A DNA stretch of 13,043 nucleotides. It comes from Gammaproteobacteria bacterium. Its GTDB lineage: Bacteria > Pseudomonadota > Gammaproteobacteria > Pseudomonadales > Azotimanducaceae. The stretch is from assembly GCA_003228415.1 (NCBI GenBank), contig QIDL01000534.1, positions 1-13,043 of the forward strand, read 5' to 3'. Shown here piece after piece: positions 1 to 5,376 of this stretch (position 1 is the stretch's first letter; the number at the start of each line of letters is the position of its first letter). The position numbers and the translations under genes were made by a program. The notes beneath the pieces were generated by a model. It saw only the letters and a program-made list of their open reading frames with translations, did no database searches and was not told the DNA's origin.

Positions 1-2
1 GT

Positions 3-173
3 CTCGGGGAAGAACTCGGCACCGAATCGCCTCCGTGGCTGTCATTGCGCTTCCTGCAGGAGGAGGTGCGAGTCGGGCTTTTTGCCGAGCGACTCGGGGT
101 CAAGGAGAAAGCGTCGCCAAAGCGGCTGAACCGGGAGCTGGAAAAGCTGGAGCGAGAGCTGGGTCTCATATAG
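3..173 (+). CDS. hrpA: C-terminal end of an HrpA-type ATP-dependent RNA helicase (partial)
   Basis: Frame 3 is open from the window edge to the TAG at 171-173 and encodes 56 residues; the start and all helicase motifs lie outside. The fragment contains FLQEEVRVGLFAERLG followed by SPKRLNRELEKLEREL. From memory this matches the extreme C-terminus of HrpA (DUF3418 region), where a segment like EELRVSLFAQELGT is followed by an S-x-KRL helix and the end of the protein. HrpA is a cytoplasmic DEAH-box helicase involved in mRNA processing and rescue of stalled ribosomes. The charged, Leu-rich tail would form a helix. It is the last gene before the hvf operon, with a 178-nt gap, so it is unlikely to be co-regulated with it. 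The call rests only on the tail and is moderately secure. Confidence 0.6.
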   Translation, partial: LGEELGTESPPWLSLRFLQEEVRVGLFAERLGVKEKASPKRLNRELEKLERELGLI

Positions 174-351
174 TCTAGGAACCGGCCAGTCATCAGTCGG
201 CCAGCGGATTTCGGTCGAATACTGACCCAATCGATTCCATCGATGAACCAATCAATATTGATAGGGTCATATCCGTAGAGTTCGCTTCGAGTGTTCAAAA
301 CCCATGTCAGAACGGCCCGGGACGGGGCTGTGAGAGGAGAATTGACAGCTT
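174..351 (+). promoter_or_regulatory. Intergenic regulatory region upstream of hvfA with nested inverted repeats
   Basis: This 178-nt gap holds no convincing gene. It carries a 12-bp perfect palindrome ATCAATATTGAT (251-262), a 15-nt inverted repeat ATCGATTCCATCGAT (230-244), and an outer pair TGACCC (223-228) / GGGTCA (264-269) that encloses both. Within it GAACC (245-249) and GTCAT (266-270) are separated by 16 nt, a layout like -35/-10 elements of ECF sigma factors. That would fit the known control of some bufferin operons by an ECF sigma factor, but no sigma gene is in the window and the match is short. No good sigma-70 hexamer pair was found. The hvfA Shine-Dalgarno AGGAG is at 335-339, 12 nt before ATG 352. 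The repeats are seen; their role is inferred. Confidence 0.4.
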
Positions 352-825
352 ATGACTACCTTGAATTGGAAGATGAAGCCCATCACAGCGGCGGTTGGAA
401 CCGTTTTTGTCGCTTCCCTTGCCACGGCCAGTGTGGCCAACGCAGAAAAGCTTTTCGCAGCGGATGAGTTGGAGAACGGCTACGACCAACTCGCCAAGGC
501 CGATGCCGAGGGTAAGTGCGGCGAAGGCAAGTGCGGTGAGTCCAAGGGCGCTATGTCCAAGGACGGCGAAGGCAAGTGCGGTGAGTCCAAGGGCGCTATG
601 TCCAAGGACGGCGAAGGCAAGTGCGGCGAGTCCAAGGACGCTATGTCCAAGGACGGCGAAGGCAAGTGCGGCGAGTCCAAGGACGCTATGTCCAAGGATG
701 GCGAAGGCAAATGCGGCGAGTCCAAGGGCGCTATGTCCAAGGATGGCGAAGGCAAATGCGGCGAGTCCAAGGGTGCTGAGTCCAAGGATGGCGAAGGCAA
801 ATGCGGCGAGTCTAAAGGCGGCTGA
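352..825 (+). CDS. hvfA: HvfA/bufferin-type RiPP metallophore precursor with eight EGKCG motifs
   Basis: A 157-residue secreted precursor. Residues 1-31 form a Sec signal peptide (Lys at 7 and 9, hydrophobic 11-26, SPase I site VANA|EK at 31/32). A short linker 32-52 contains F-x-x-x-E-L-x-x-G-Y (35-44), similar to a segment I recall in this family. From 53 on, EGKCG occurs eight times, with Cys at 56, 61, 76, 91, 106, 121, 136 and 151 and no other Cys. Between motifs lie linkers such as ESKGAMSKDG, giving six 15-residue units plus a final partial one. In characterised relatives (H. influenzae HvfA; Caulobacter bufferins) the cysteines of EGKCG are converted by a DUF692/MNIO enzyme and its partner into oxazolone-thioamide or thiooxazole groups that bind copper; the same is inferred here because hvfB and hvfC follow. 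The start ATG 352 is preceded by AGGAG; a later ATG at 373 also leaves a signal peptide but has no ribosome site. Likely role: periplasmic or extracellular copper buffering. Confidence 0.9.
   Translation: MTTLNWKMKPITAAVGTVFVASLATASVANAEKLFAADELENGYDQLAKADAEGKCGEGKCGESKGAMSKDGEGKCGESKGAMSKDGEGKCGESKDAMSKDGEGKCGESKDAMSKDGEGKCGESKGAMSKDGEGKCGESKGAESKDGEGKCGESKGG
523..822 (+). repeat. 45-bp in-frame tandem repeat array inside hvfA
   Basis: Six complete 45-bp units start at 523, 568, 613, 658, 703 and 748, and a 30-bp partial unit runs 793-822. Each full unit encodes EGKCGE-SK-(G/D)-A-(M/E)-SKDG. Units 1 and 2 are identical in DNA. Later units gain a few changes in order: GGT to GGC (unit 3), GAC to GAT (unit 4), AAG to AAA (unit 5), and the Met codon to GAG (unit 6). 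The unit length is a multiple of three, so copy-number change keeps the frame and only alters the number of cysteine motifs. Confidence 0.97.
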
Positions 826-831
826 GTCACG

Positions 832-870
832 CACCGAGGTGCTGATGACATCGGCCCTCGGTGTTTTCTT
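832..870 (+). terminator. Hairpin plus T tract between hvfA and hvfB (likely attenuator)
   Basis: The arm CACCGAGG (832-839) pairs with CCTCGGTG (856-863). After a single bulged T at 840, GCTGAT (841-846) pairs with ATCGGC (850-855) with one G-T pair, leaving a 3-nt loop. The 14-bp stem is followed directly by TTTTCTT (864-870), an intrinsic terminator shape. It lies 6 nt after the hvfA stop and ends 15 nt before the hvfB ATG. Because hvfB has no other clear promoter, the likely role is partial termination, making much more precursor mRNA than maturase mRNA. Confidence 0.85.
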
Positions 871-885
871 GCCTTCTCGCTGGCA

Positions 886-1737
886 ATGAAGAGGAAGCAG
901 TACCCGGTGGAAGGTGCAGGCTTAGGCCTGCGCCGGGCGCTCTTGCCCGAGCTTGTGAAAATGGACAGCAACGATGTCGATTTTCTCGAACTGGCGCCGG
1001 AGAACTGGATTGGTGTTGGCGGCCGTTTCAGCCGCCAGCTCCGGGCTATCTCAGAAAAATATCCCTTTGTCTGCCACGGGCTGTCGCTCTCCATAGGGAG
1101 TCCTGCGCCGTTGGATACCGGGTTTCTGAAAGAGGTCAAGAACTTCCTCGAGACCTACGAGGTTCGCTGCTATTCGGAACACTTGAGTTACTGCAGCGAC
1201 GATCAGGGTCACCTTTATGATCTCATGCCTATCCCGTTTACCGAGGAGGCGATCCGCTACGTTTCCGCTCGCGTACGTGCGGTACAGGATATTCTCGAGC
1301 GTCGGCTGACACTGGAACACGTGTCGTACTACGCCGCGCCCGGCCAGCAAATCTCTGAGCTCGAGTTCATCAACGGAGTGCTTCAGGAAGCGGATTGCGA
1401 TTTGCTGCTCGATGTGAATAACATTTACGTCAACAGCGTGAATTTTGGCTACGACCCGTATGAATTCCTGGAACAGATCGACGGCGATCGTACGGTGTAT
1501 ATCCATATTGCCGGCCACTATGTGGAAGCGCCTGATTTACGCATAGATACCCATGGCTCGGCGGTTATTGATCCGGTCTGGAATCTGCTGGAAACGGCCT
1601 ATAGCCGATGGGGTGTAGCACCGACATTGCTGGAGCGAGATTTCAATTTTCCACCCTTCTCGGATCTTCTTGGTGAGATCGACCACATCCGTTCGCTACA
1701 GCAGAAGGTTGCCCGGCAGCATGTCGCGAACGGGTAG
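886..1737 (+). CDS. hvfB: HvfB-family MNIO (DUF692) RiPP maturase
   Basis: A 283-residue protein of normal DUF692 length, cytoplasmic, TIM-barrel family of multinuclear non-haem iron oxidative enzymes (MNIOs; MbnB of methanobactin synthesis is the prototype). It should oxidise the EGKCG cysteines of the upstream precursor together with HvfC. Conserved polar motifs are present: FLELAPENWIGVGG (33-46), CHGLSLSIG with H64, YSEHLSYC with E98-H99, LEHVSYYAAPGQ with E144, LLLDVNNIYVN with D176 and N178, IHIAGHY with H207 and H211, DTHG with D221 and H223, and LLERDFNFP with E250 and D252. These His/Asp/Glu residues are the expected iron-site and active-site positions by motif, though I cannot align them residue by residue here. 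ATG 886 is the only ATG near the conserved N-terminus (PVEGAGLGLRRALL). It has no recognisable Shine-Dalgarno and sits just after the terminator hairpin, so expression is probably low relative to hvfA. Confidence 0.93.
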   Translation: MKRKQYPVEGAGLGLRRALLPELVKMDSNDVDFLELAPENWIGVGGRFSRQLRAISEKYPFVCHGLSLSIGSPAPLDTGFLKEVKNFLETYEVRCYSEHLSYCSDDQGHLYDLMPIPFTEEAIRYVSARVRAVQDILERRLTLEHVSYYAAPGQQISELEFINGVLQEADCDLLLDVNNIYVNSVNFGYDPYEFLEQIDGDRTVYIHIAGHYVEAPDLRIDTHGSAVIDPVWNLLETAYSRWGVAPTLLERDFNFPPFSDLLGEIDHIRSLQQKVARQHVANG

Positions 1738-2491
1738 TAATCTCCCGGGTTTCCGTGAGACACAACTGGTATTTGCGGCTCACATTCGAAATCCTGAGGT
1801 GCATCCTGCACCGACGGATGTCGAACCTCGACGCATGAAGGTCTATCTGGACCTTTTCTACAACAACATTGAAGGTTTCCTCGCCACTGGCTTTCCAGTT
1901 GCGAAGAAGGTGCTTGGAGAGGAGCGTTGGCACGCCCTGGTGAGACGGTTCGTGCATCGTCACGCCAGCGAATCGCCCTACTTTCTGGTGATCAGCCAGG
2001 AGTTCTTGAGCTTTCTCGATACCTGCTCCGATGACGATCTTCCAGAGTTTTTGCTCGAGTTGTGTCACTACGAGTGGGTCGAGCTGGCGTTGAGCGTGAG
2101 CGAAACGGAATACCCGGTTGACGGTTTTGATCCGGATGGAGATTTGATGAACCGGCCTGTGCTGGTATCTCCGTTGATCTGGTGTCTGGCGTACAAATGG
2201 CCCGTGCACCAGATCGGTCCCGAGCACATCCCGGAGGTCGCACCCGATAAGAGCACGGAGTTGATCGTATTTCGTCGTCGGGATGATCAGGTGAAATTCA
2301 TGGTTGTCAATGCCGTCACCTTGAGATTGGTAGCTCTCCTGACATTGGCGTCTACAGGTACAGACGCGCTCGAAAGCCTGGCTGGCGAGATGTCTGGAGT
2401 TGACTCAAATGTCATTTACGAACAAGGTATTGCAACGATGGAACGATTGCACGACGCTGGAATAATACTGGGGTCGAAGGACATCGGCTGA
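1721..2491 (+). CDS. hvfC: HvfC-family (DUF2063) RiPP maturation partner
   Basis: A 256-residue protein. The N-terminal part (LPGFRETQLVFAAHIRNPE, then RRMKVYLDLFYNNIEGFLATGFPVAKK and a run ending FLSFLD) is the DUF2063 putative DNA-binding-like domain that in relatives binds the precursor and delivers it to the DUF692 enzyme. The C-terminal half (VNAVTLRLVALLTLAS...) resembles the second domain of HvfC/MbnC-like partners. The reading frame opens further upstream (1670), but ATG 1721 is preferred: AGAAGG at 1703-1708 gives a usable Shine-Dalgarno and the conserved sequence begins a few residues later. This start overlaps the hvfB 3' end by 17 nt, indicating translational coupling and 1:1 supply of B and C. 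The stop TGA shares its last base with the ATG of the MlaA gene. Confidence 0.9.
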   Translation: MSRTGSNLPGFRETQLVFAAHIRNPEVHPAPTDVEPRRMKVYLDLFYNNIEGFLATGFPVAKKVLGEERWHALVRRFVHRHASESPYFLVISQEFLSFLDTCSDDDLPEFLLELCHYEWVELALSVSETEYPVDGFDPDGDLMNRPVLVSPLIWCLAYKWPVHQIGPEHIPEVAPDKSTELIVFRRRDDQVKFMVVNAVTLRLVALLTLASTGTDALESLAGEMSGVDSNVIYEQGIATMERLHDAGIILGSKDIG

Positions 2492-3240
2492 TGCTTGGTT
2501 CTGGAAGACGATGTTTGATTATCGGCGTCTTCATTGTGATGAACGCCGGTGGCGTAGATGCGCAAGAGCTTTCTGATGCCAGCAGCGTACAGCCGATTGC
2601 GCAAAAAGACCCTGACCCCTGGATCCGGCTGAACCGCGGCTTGTGGTCGTTCAATGACAGACTCGATCGCTGGGTATTGATGCCCATAGCGCGTGGCTAT
2701 ACCACCATCGCTCCGGATCTTGCCGAGGAAGGCGTCAGTAACTTCTTCGACAACCTGCAAGTCCCGGGTGTGGCGCTCAACCAGATCCTGCAGGGTAAGC
2801 CGGGACTCGGGCTCAGCGACATGGCCCGGTTCGCGTGCAATTCGACCCTCGGGGTGCTTGGAGTTTTCGACGTGGCGACCCGGCTCAACCTTCCTCAGCA
2901 CAACGAGGACTTCGGTCAGACCCTCAACGCCTGGGGAGTGCCCCAGGGACCGTATGTGGTCATTCCGTTGAGGGGACCTGCCACCGTGACTCATGCAAGC
3001 GGCATGATTGTCGACGTGTTCACAAACCCGATCACCTATATCGAAGACAGCCGCACCCGAAACCTGAGCTATGCAATGCATTTCATCGATTTGCGCAAGC
3101 GCCTCCTCGGTGCCGAGGTTCTGATTTCGGGTGATGAGTATCTGTTCGTTCGAGATGTTTATCTTCAGCGGCGAGACTTTCTGGTCAGGGATGGCGTTTT
3201 CGAAGACGATCCTTTCATGGATTTCGAAGACTTTGAATGA
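2491..3240 (+). CDS. mlaA: MlaA/VacJ-family outer-membrane lipid asymmetry protein, apparently not a lipoprotein
   Basis: A 249-residue protein with the full MlaA core: DPDPWIRLNRGLWSFNDRLDRW (40-61, the DPxxxxNR...FND signature), a segment GVSNFFDNLQVPGVALNQILQG (81-102), FACNSTLGVLGVFDVATRLNLP (114-135), then HNEDFGQTLNAWGVPQGPYVVIPLRGP (137-163). MlaA normally sits in the outer membrane with porins and removes mislocalised phospholipid from the outer leaflet, passing it to MlaC. The N-terminus (RR at 6-7, hydrophobic 9-17) looks like a Sec signal with an SPase I site VDA|QE at 24/25. No lipobox Cys follows it; the only nearby Cys is residue 8, inside the signal. The C-terminus is very acidic (EDDPFMDFEDFE). 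Overlap TGATG with hvfC places it in the hvf operon, where DoxX (HvfD) is often found instead. Function in metal-peptide biology is inference only. Confidence 0.85.
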   Translation: MLGSGRRCLIIGVFIVMNAGGVDAQELSDASSVQPIAQKDPDPWIRLNRGLWSFNDRLDRWVLMPIARGYTTIAPDLAEEGVSNFFDNLQVPGVALNQILQGKPGLGLSDMARFACNSTLGVLGVFDVATRLNLPQHNEDFGQTLNAWGVPQGPYVVIPLRGPATVTHASGMIVDVFTNPITYIEDSRTRNLSYAMHFIDLRKRLLGAEVLISGDEYLFVRDVYLQRRDFLVRDGVFEDDPFMDFEDFE

Positions 3241-3246
3241 CGGCGG

Positions 3247-3275
3247 TTGGTCAATTGCAATTGGAAATGTATAGG
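3247..3275 (+). promoter_or_regulatory. Weak candidate promoter and palindrome upstream of the phosphatase gene
   Basis: TTGGTC (3247-3252) and TATAGG (3270-3275) are 17 nt apart, a poor-to-fair sigma-70 pair. Between them is the 12-bp palindrome CAATTGCAATTG (3252-3263). Together they could give the phosphatase-STAS pair its own promoter in the gap after the MlaA gene. Read-through from the hvf operon is equally possible, as no terminator hairpin was found here. Confidence 0.3.
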
Positions 3276-3298
3276 AGTAGTGTGCGCGTCCCATCGAT

Positions 3299-4420
3299 GT
3301 GGCGGAAGTGTATTGCCGTATGGGCCTCGTCGTTGTAGCTCCTGATGAGCGGGTATCTCGCACGCTCCTCCAGCAGTTAGAACAACTCAATCTGGATCCG
3401 ATTCCAGCGTTAACTCCGAAGTTGGCGCAAGAGATCTGTGATCACACTCTTCCTGATCTTTTGATCTGCACACGTATGGATTGGGCCGAATCGCTGGCGG
3501 GAGCAAACCGGCGGGTGCCGGTGGTTTTTGCTGCGACGGTAGCCGCTACTGAAAAAATACTGCTGAAAGCACTGCGAATCGGACTCACCGATGTCTGGGC
3601 TTTACCCGCCACTGCCGACTTTGTCCATGAGCGGGTGACCGGTATTCTCGAACGTGCTCGTCTGGCGCAGGGCCAGGCTGAGGCGCATCTGCGTGAGCAC
3701 GTGATGGAATTGCAGAGAGACCAGCGTGCCGGACGTTACATTCAGATGGGTATGCTGCCCCCAAACCCGATGGCGATCGACCGGTATCGGTTGCAGCACA
3801 GGATAATCCCCTCGCTAATCCTTTCGGGCGATTTCGTCGACTATTTTCGAATCACCGATCGCTACTTCGCACTGTACGTCGCTGACGTTTCCGGGCACGG
3901 GGCCTCTTCAGCCTTTGTGACCGTGCTTCTGAAGAATTTCTCGCGCAGGCTCAGGCGCGAATACCGCGCCAGCATGATCGAGGAGCCGGGAGAAATTCTT
4001 GCATGGATCAATCGGGAGTTGTTGGATCAGAAAATCGACAAACACGTCGTGATGATTATGGCGATAGGAGACCTCGAAAACGACACATTGAGAATCGTCA
4101 ATGCTGGACACTTCCCTCCGGCCATATTTGTCGATGAAGACGGTGCCCGTTTTATCGAACAGCGTGGGAAACCGATAGGTCTCTTTGAGGATGTGAGCTA
4201 TCAGGCGAAGACGATTTCCCTCTCCTCCGGCGCGCAGTTGGTGATGTTCTCCGACGGCATTCTCGATGCCATGAAAGACATGGATCTCGACCAGAAGGAA
4301 TTGTTGTTATTGGCAGCCGCGGAAAAGAACAGCATGGATGGCATCTGGCGGGCGCTCAAACTACAGGAAACGCCGTCTCGTGACGATATGACCTGTCTGA
4401 CACTGGTTCGGGAGAATTAG
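3299..4420 (+). CDS. PP2C/SpoIIE-type serine phosphatase with degenerate receiver domain
   Basis: A 373-residue (from GTG 3299) or 366-residue (from ATG 3320) response-regulator-like protein. Residues 9-118 have receiver layout (VVVAPDE, PDLLICTRMDW, VPVVFAAT, ALP), but the position after the third strand that should be the phospho-acceptor Asp is Thr (PDLLICT), and the usual KP dipeptide is LP. A helical linker (120-145) leads to a SpoIIE/PP2C domain (about 146-373) with its metal-binding acids intact: SGDFVDYF (D178), VADVSGHG (D196), NAGH (268-271), FSDG (D319) and RDDMT (D362/D363). Such phosphatases dephosphorylate a STAS anti-sigma antagonist; one is encoded immediately downstream with zero spacing. 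For the start, AGGAG (3273-3277) is too far from 3299, and GGCGGAAG (3301-3308) suits ATG 3320 slightly better; both keep the receiver fold, and the longer form is given. Signal input is probably phosphorylation-independent. Confidence 0.88.
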   Translation: MAEVYCRMGLVVVAPDERVSRTLLQQLEQLNLDPIPALTPKLAQEICDHTLPDLLICTRMDWAESLAGANRRVPVVFAATVAATEKILLKALRIGLTDVWALPATADFVHERVTGILERARLAQGQAEAHLREHVMELQRDQRAGRYIQMGMLPPNPMAIDRYRLQHRIIPSLILSGDFVDYFRITDRYFALYVADVSGHGASSAFVTVLLKNFSRRLRREYRASMIEEPGEILAWINRELLDQKIDKHVVMIMAIGDLENDTLRIVNAGHFPPAIFVDEDGARFIEQRGKPIGLFEDVSYQAKTISLSSGAQLVMFSDGILDAMKDMDLDQKELLLLAAAEKNSMDGIWRALKLQETPSRDDMTCLTLVREN

Positions 4421-4930
4421 GTGCAAGGAAAAATCCTGGTCGGATCCCACGATGGTGTCTACGTCATCATGTTGCAAGGTGATGTGAGGCTGACGCTTTG
4501 CACCACCGTAGACTTCTATCTGCAGAACATCTTTCAAGATGTGGCATTCAGGTCCGTGGTGGTCGATCTTTCGCAAACAGAAAACATCGACAGTACCTCC
4601 CTTGGCCTGCTGGCGAAGTTGTCTATCCAGGCCGATAAACGCCACAATTTTCGACCAACATTGATATCAACTCGCCGAGACATCACCAGGATTCTGCTCT
4701 CCATGGGATTCGATGATGTATTCAATATTGTGGAGACGCCTCTGGAGCATAAAGAGCAACTTCTTGAATTGCCTCGGCAAGCAGTGAGCGAAGAGGATGT
4801 TCGACAGAGAGTGCTGGATGCCCATCGAACATTGATGTCCATGAACGATGCCAATCGCGAAGCCTTTCACGACCTGGTTGCAACGCTCGAGCGAGATCCG
4901 CTGGAACCTCCTCGTCAGGCATCTCTATAG
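4421..4930 (+). CDS. STAS-domain anti-sigma factor antagonist
   Basis: A 169-residue protein starting at GTG 4421, directly after the phosphatase stop (4418-4420), so the pair is translationally coupled. Residues 4-100 are a STAS domain: GVYVIMLQGDVRL, VVVDLSQTENIDSTSLGLLAKL (47-67), then a region ending SMGFDDVFNIV. The conserved phosphorylatable Ser/Thr site is D57-S58-T59-S60. In partner-switch systems the kinase form of an anti-sigma factor phosphorylates this Ser and the PP2C protein removes the phosphate. No kinase (HATPase_c) gene is in the window. The last 55 or so residues form a charged helical tail (EEDVRQRVLDAHRTLMSMND...) not typical of minimal STAS antagonists and reminiscent of HsbA-type proteins. 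The 3' end overlaps the convergent TerB-like gene by 16 nt. Confidence 0.87.
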   Translation: MQGKILVGSHDGVYVIMLQGDVRLTLCTTVDFYLQNIFQDVAFRSVVVDLSQTENIDSTSLGLLAKLSIQADKRHNFRPTLISTRRDITRILLSMGFDDVFNIVETPLEHKEQLLELPRQAVSEEDVRQRVLDAHRTLMSMNDANREAFHDLVATLERDPLEPPRQASL

Positions 4931-5373
4931 CCAGTCCCTCGAGCCCGCTGCTTGGCTTCGATAAAGCGGTGATGGCTGACGTAGAGTAGCTCCGCGATTT
5001 TACGAATCATGTGTTCCTCGAATCGGTCGAGCCTGGTGTCCACCAGTGCCAGTTGCCACAGCTTCACGACCAGCTCGAATCGTGCGGGTTCGTCCCAGGC
5101 GTCTACCAATGTCCGAGTGAAACGGTAGAGGCCGACGCTTTCGACCTGTTGCGTTTTTGACTCGGAGATGATTTCGGCGATTTCCAGATCTGCCAGACCG
5201 AACTGCTCGGATAATGCTACCCGAATTACCGCCAGTTCCTCTTCGTCAATGTCCTGATCCGCCCAGGCGACTTCCATCAGCAGGGTGGCAGCCGCCAGCG
5301 GTATCAGCCGCTCGTCGTCGGCCGTTCCCGTAGTACCCCGGTTGCGAATTCTTTCGATCAGGGATTCGAGCAT
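4915..5373 (-). CDS. TerB-like (tellurite resistance TerB family) helical protein
   Basis: A 152-residue, all-helical, acidic cytoplasmic protein. LAAATLLMEVAWADQDIDEEELAVIRVALSEQFGL (residues 26-60) is the signature of TerB-like domains: an Asp/Glu-rich loop (DQDIDEEE) that can bind divalent metal. A second similar stretch, LALVDTRLDRFEEHMIRKIAELL, follows at about 107-129. Despite the family name, stand-alone TerB-like proteins of this size are common and no other ter gene is present, so a tellurite role is not implied. It begins 3 nt after the dusA stop on the same strand, so the two form an operon; its own Shine-Dalgarno is poor, suggesting coupling to dusA translation. ATG 5373 fits a normal family N-terminus. 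Function is unassigned. Confidence 0.75.
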   Translation of the reverse strand: MLESLIERIRNRGTTGTADDERLIPLAAATLLMEVAWADQDIDEEELAVIRVALSEQFGLADLEIAEIISESKTQQVESVGLYRFTRTLVDAWDEPARFELVVKLWQLALVDTRLDRFEEHMIRKIAELLYVSHHRFIEAKQRARGTGYRDA

Positions 5374-5376
5374 CGA

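Noticed and set aside
523..822. CRISPR-like tandem repeats.
   Set aside because: Units are contiguous with no unique spacers and lie within a coding frame.
823..888. Stop-codon read-through from hvfA into hvfB, which share a frame with no stop between.
   Set aside because: A 20-codon open gap is likely by chance, and the gap is explained by a terminator hairpin; there is no selenocysteine-type signal reason to expect read-through.
307..1139. Long open frames on the - strand and in a second + frame across the hvfA repeats (for example 307-834 -, 480-1139 -, 395-889 +).
   Set aside because: The 45-bp unit is a multiple of three, so any stop-free frame in one unit stays open in all. The hvfA frame alone has a signal peptide, a ribosome site and family motifs.
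4915..5373. Assignment of the TerB-like gene to a tellurite-resistance operon.
   Set aside because: No terA, terC, terD or terZ gene is present, and stand-alone TerB-like proteins are common outside such operons.
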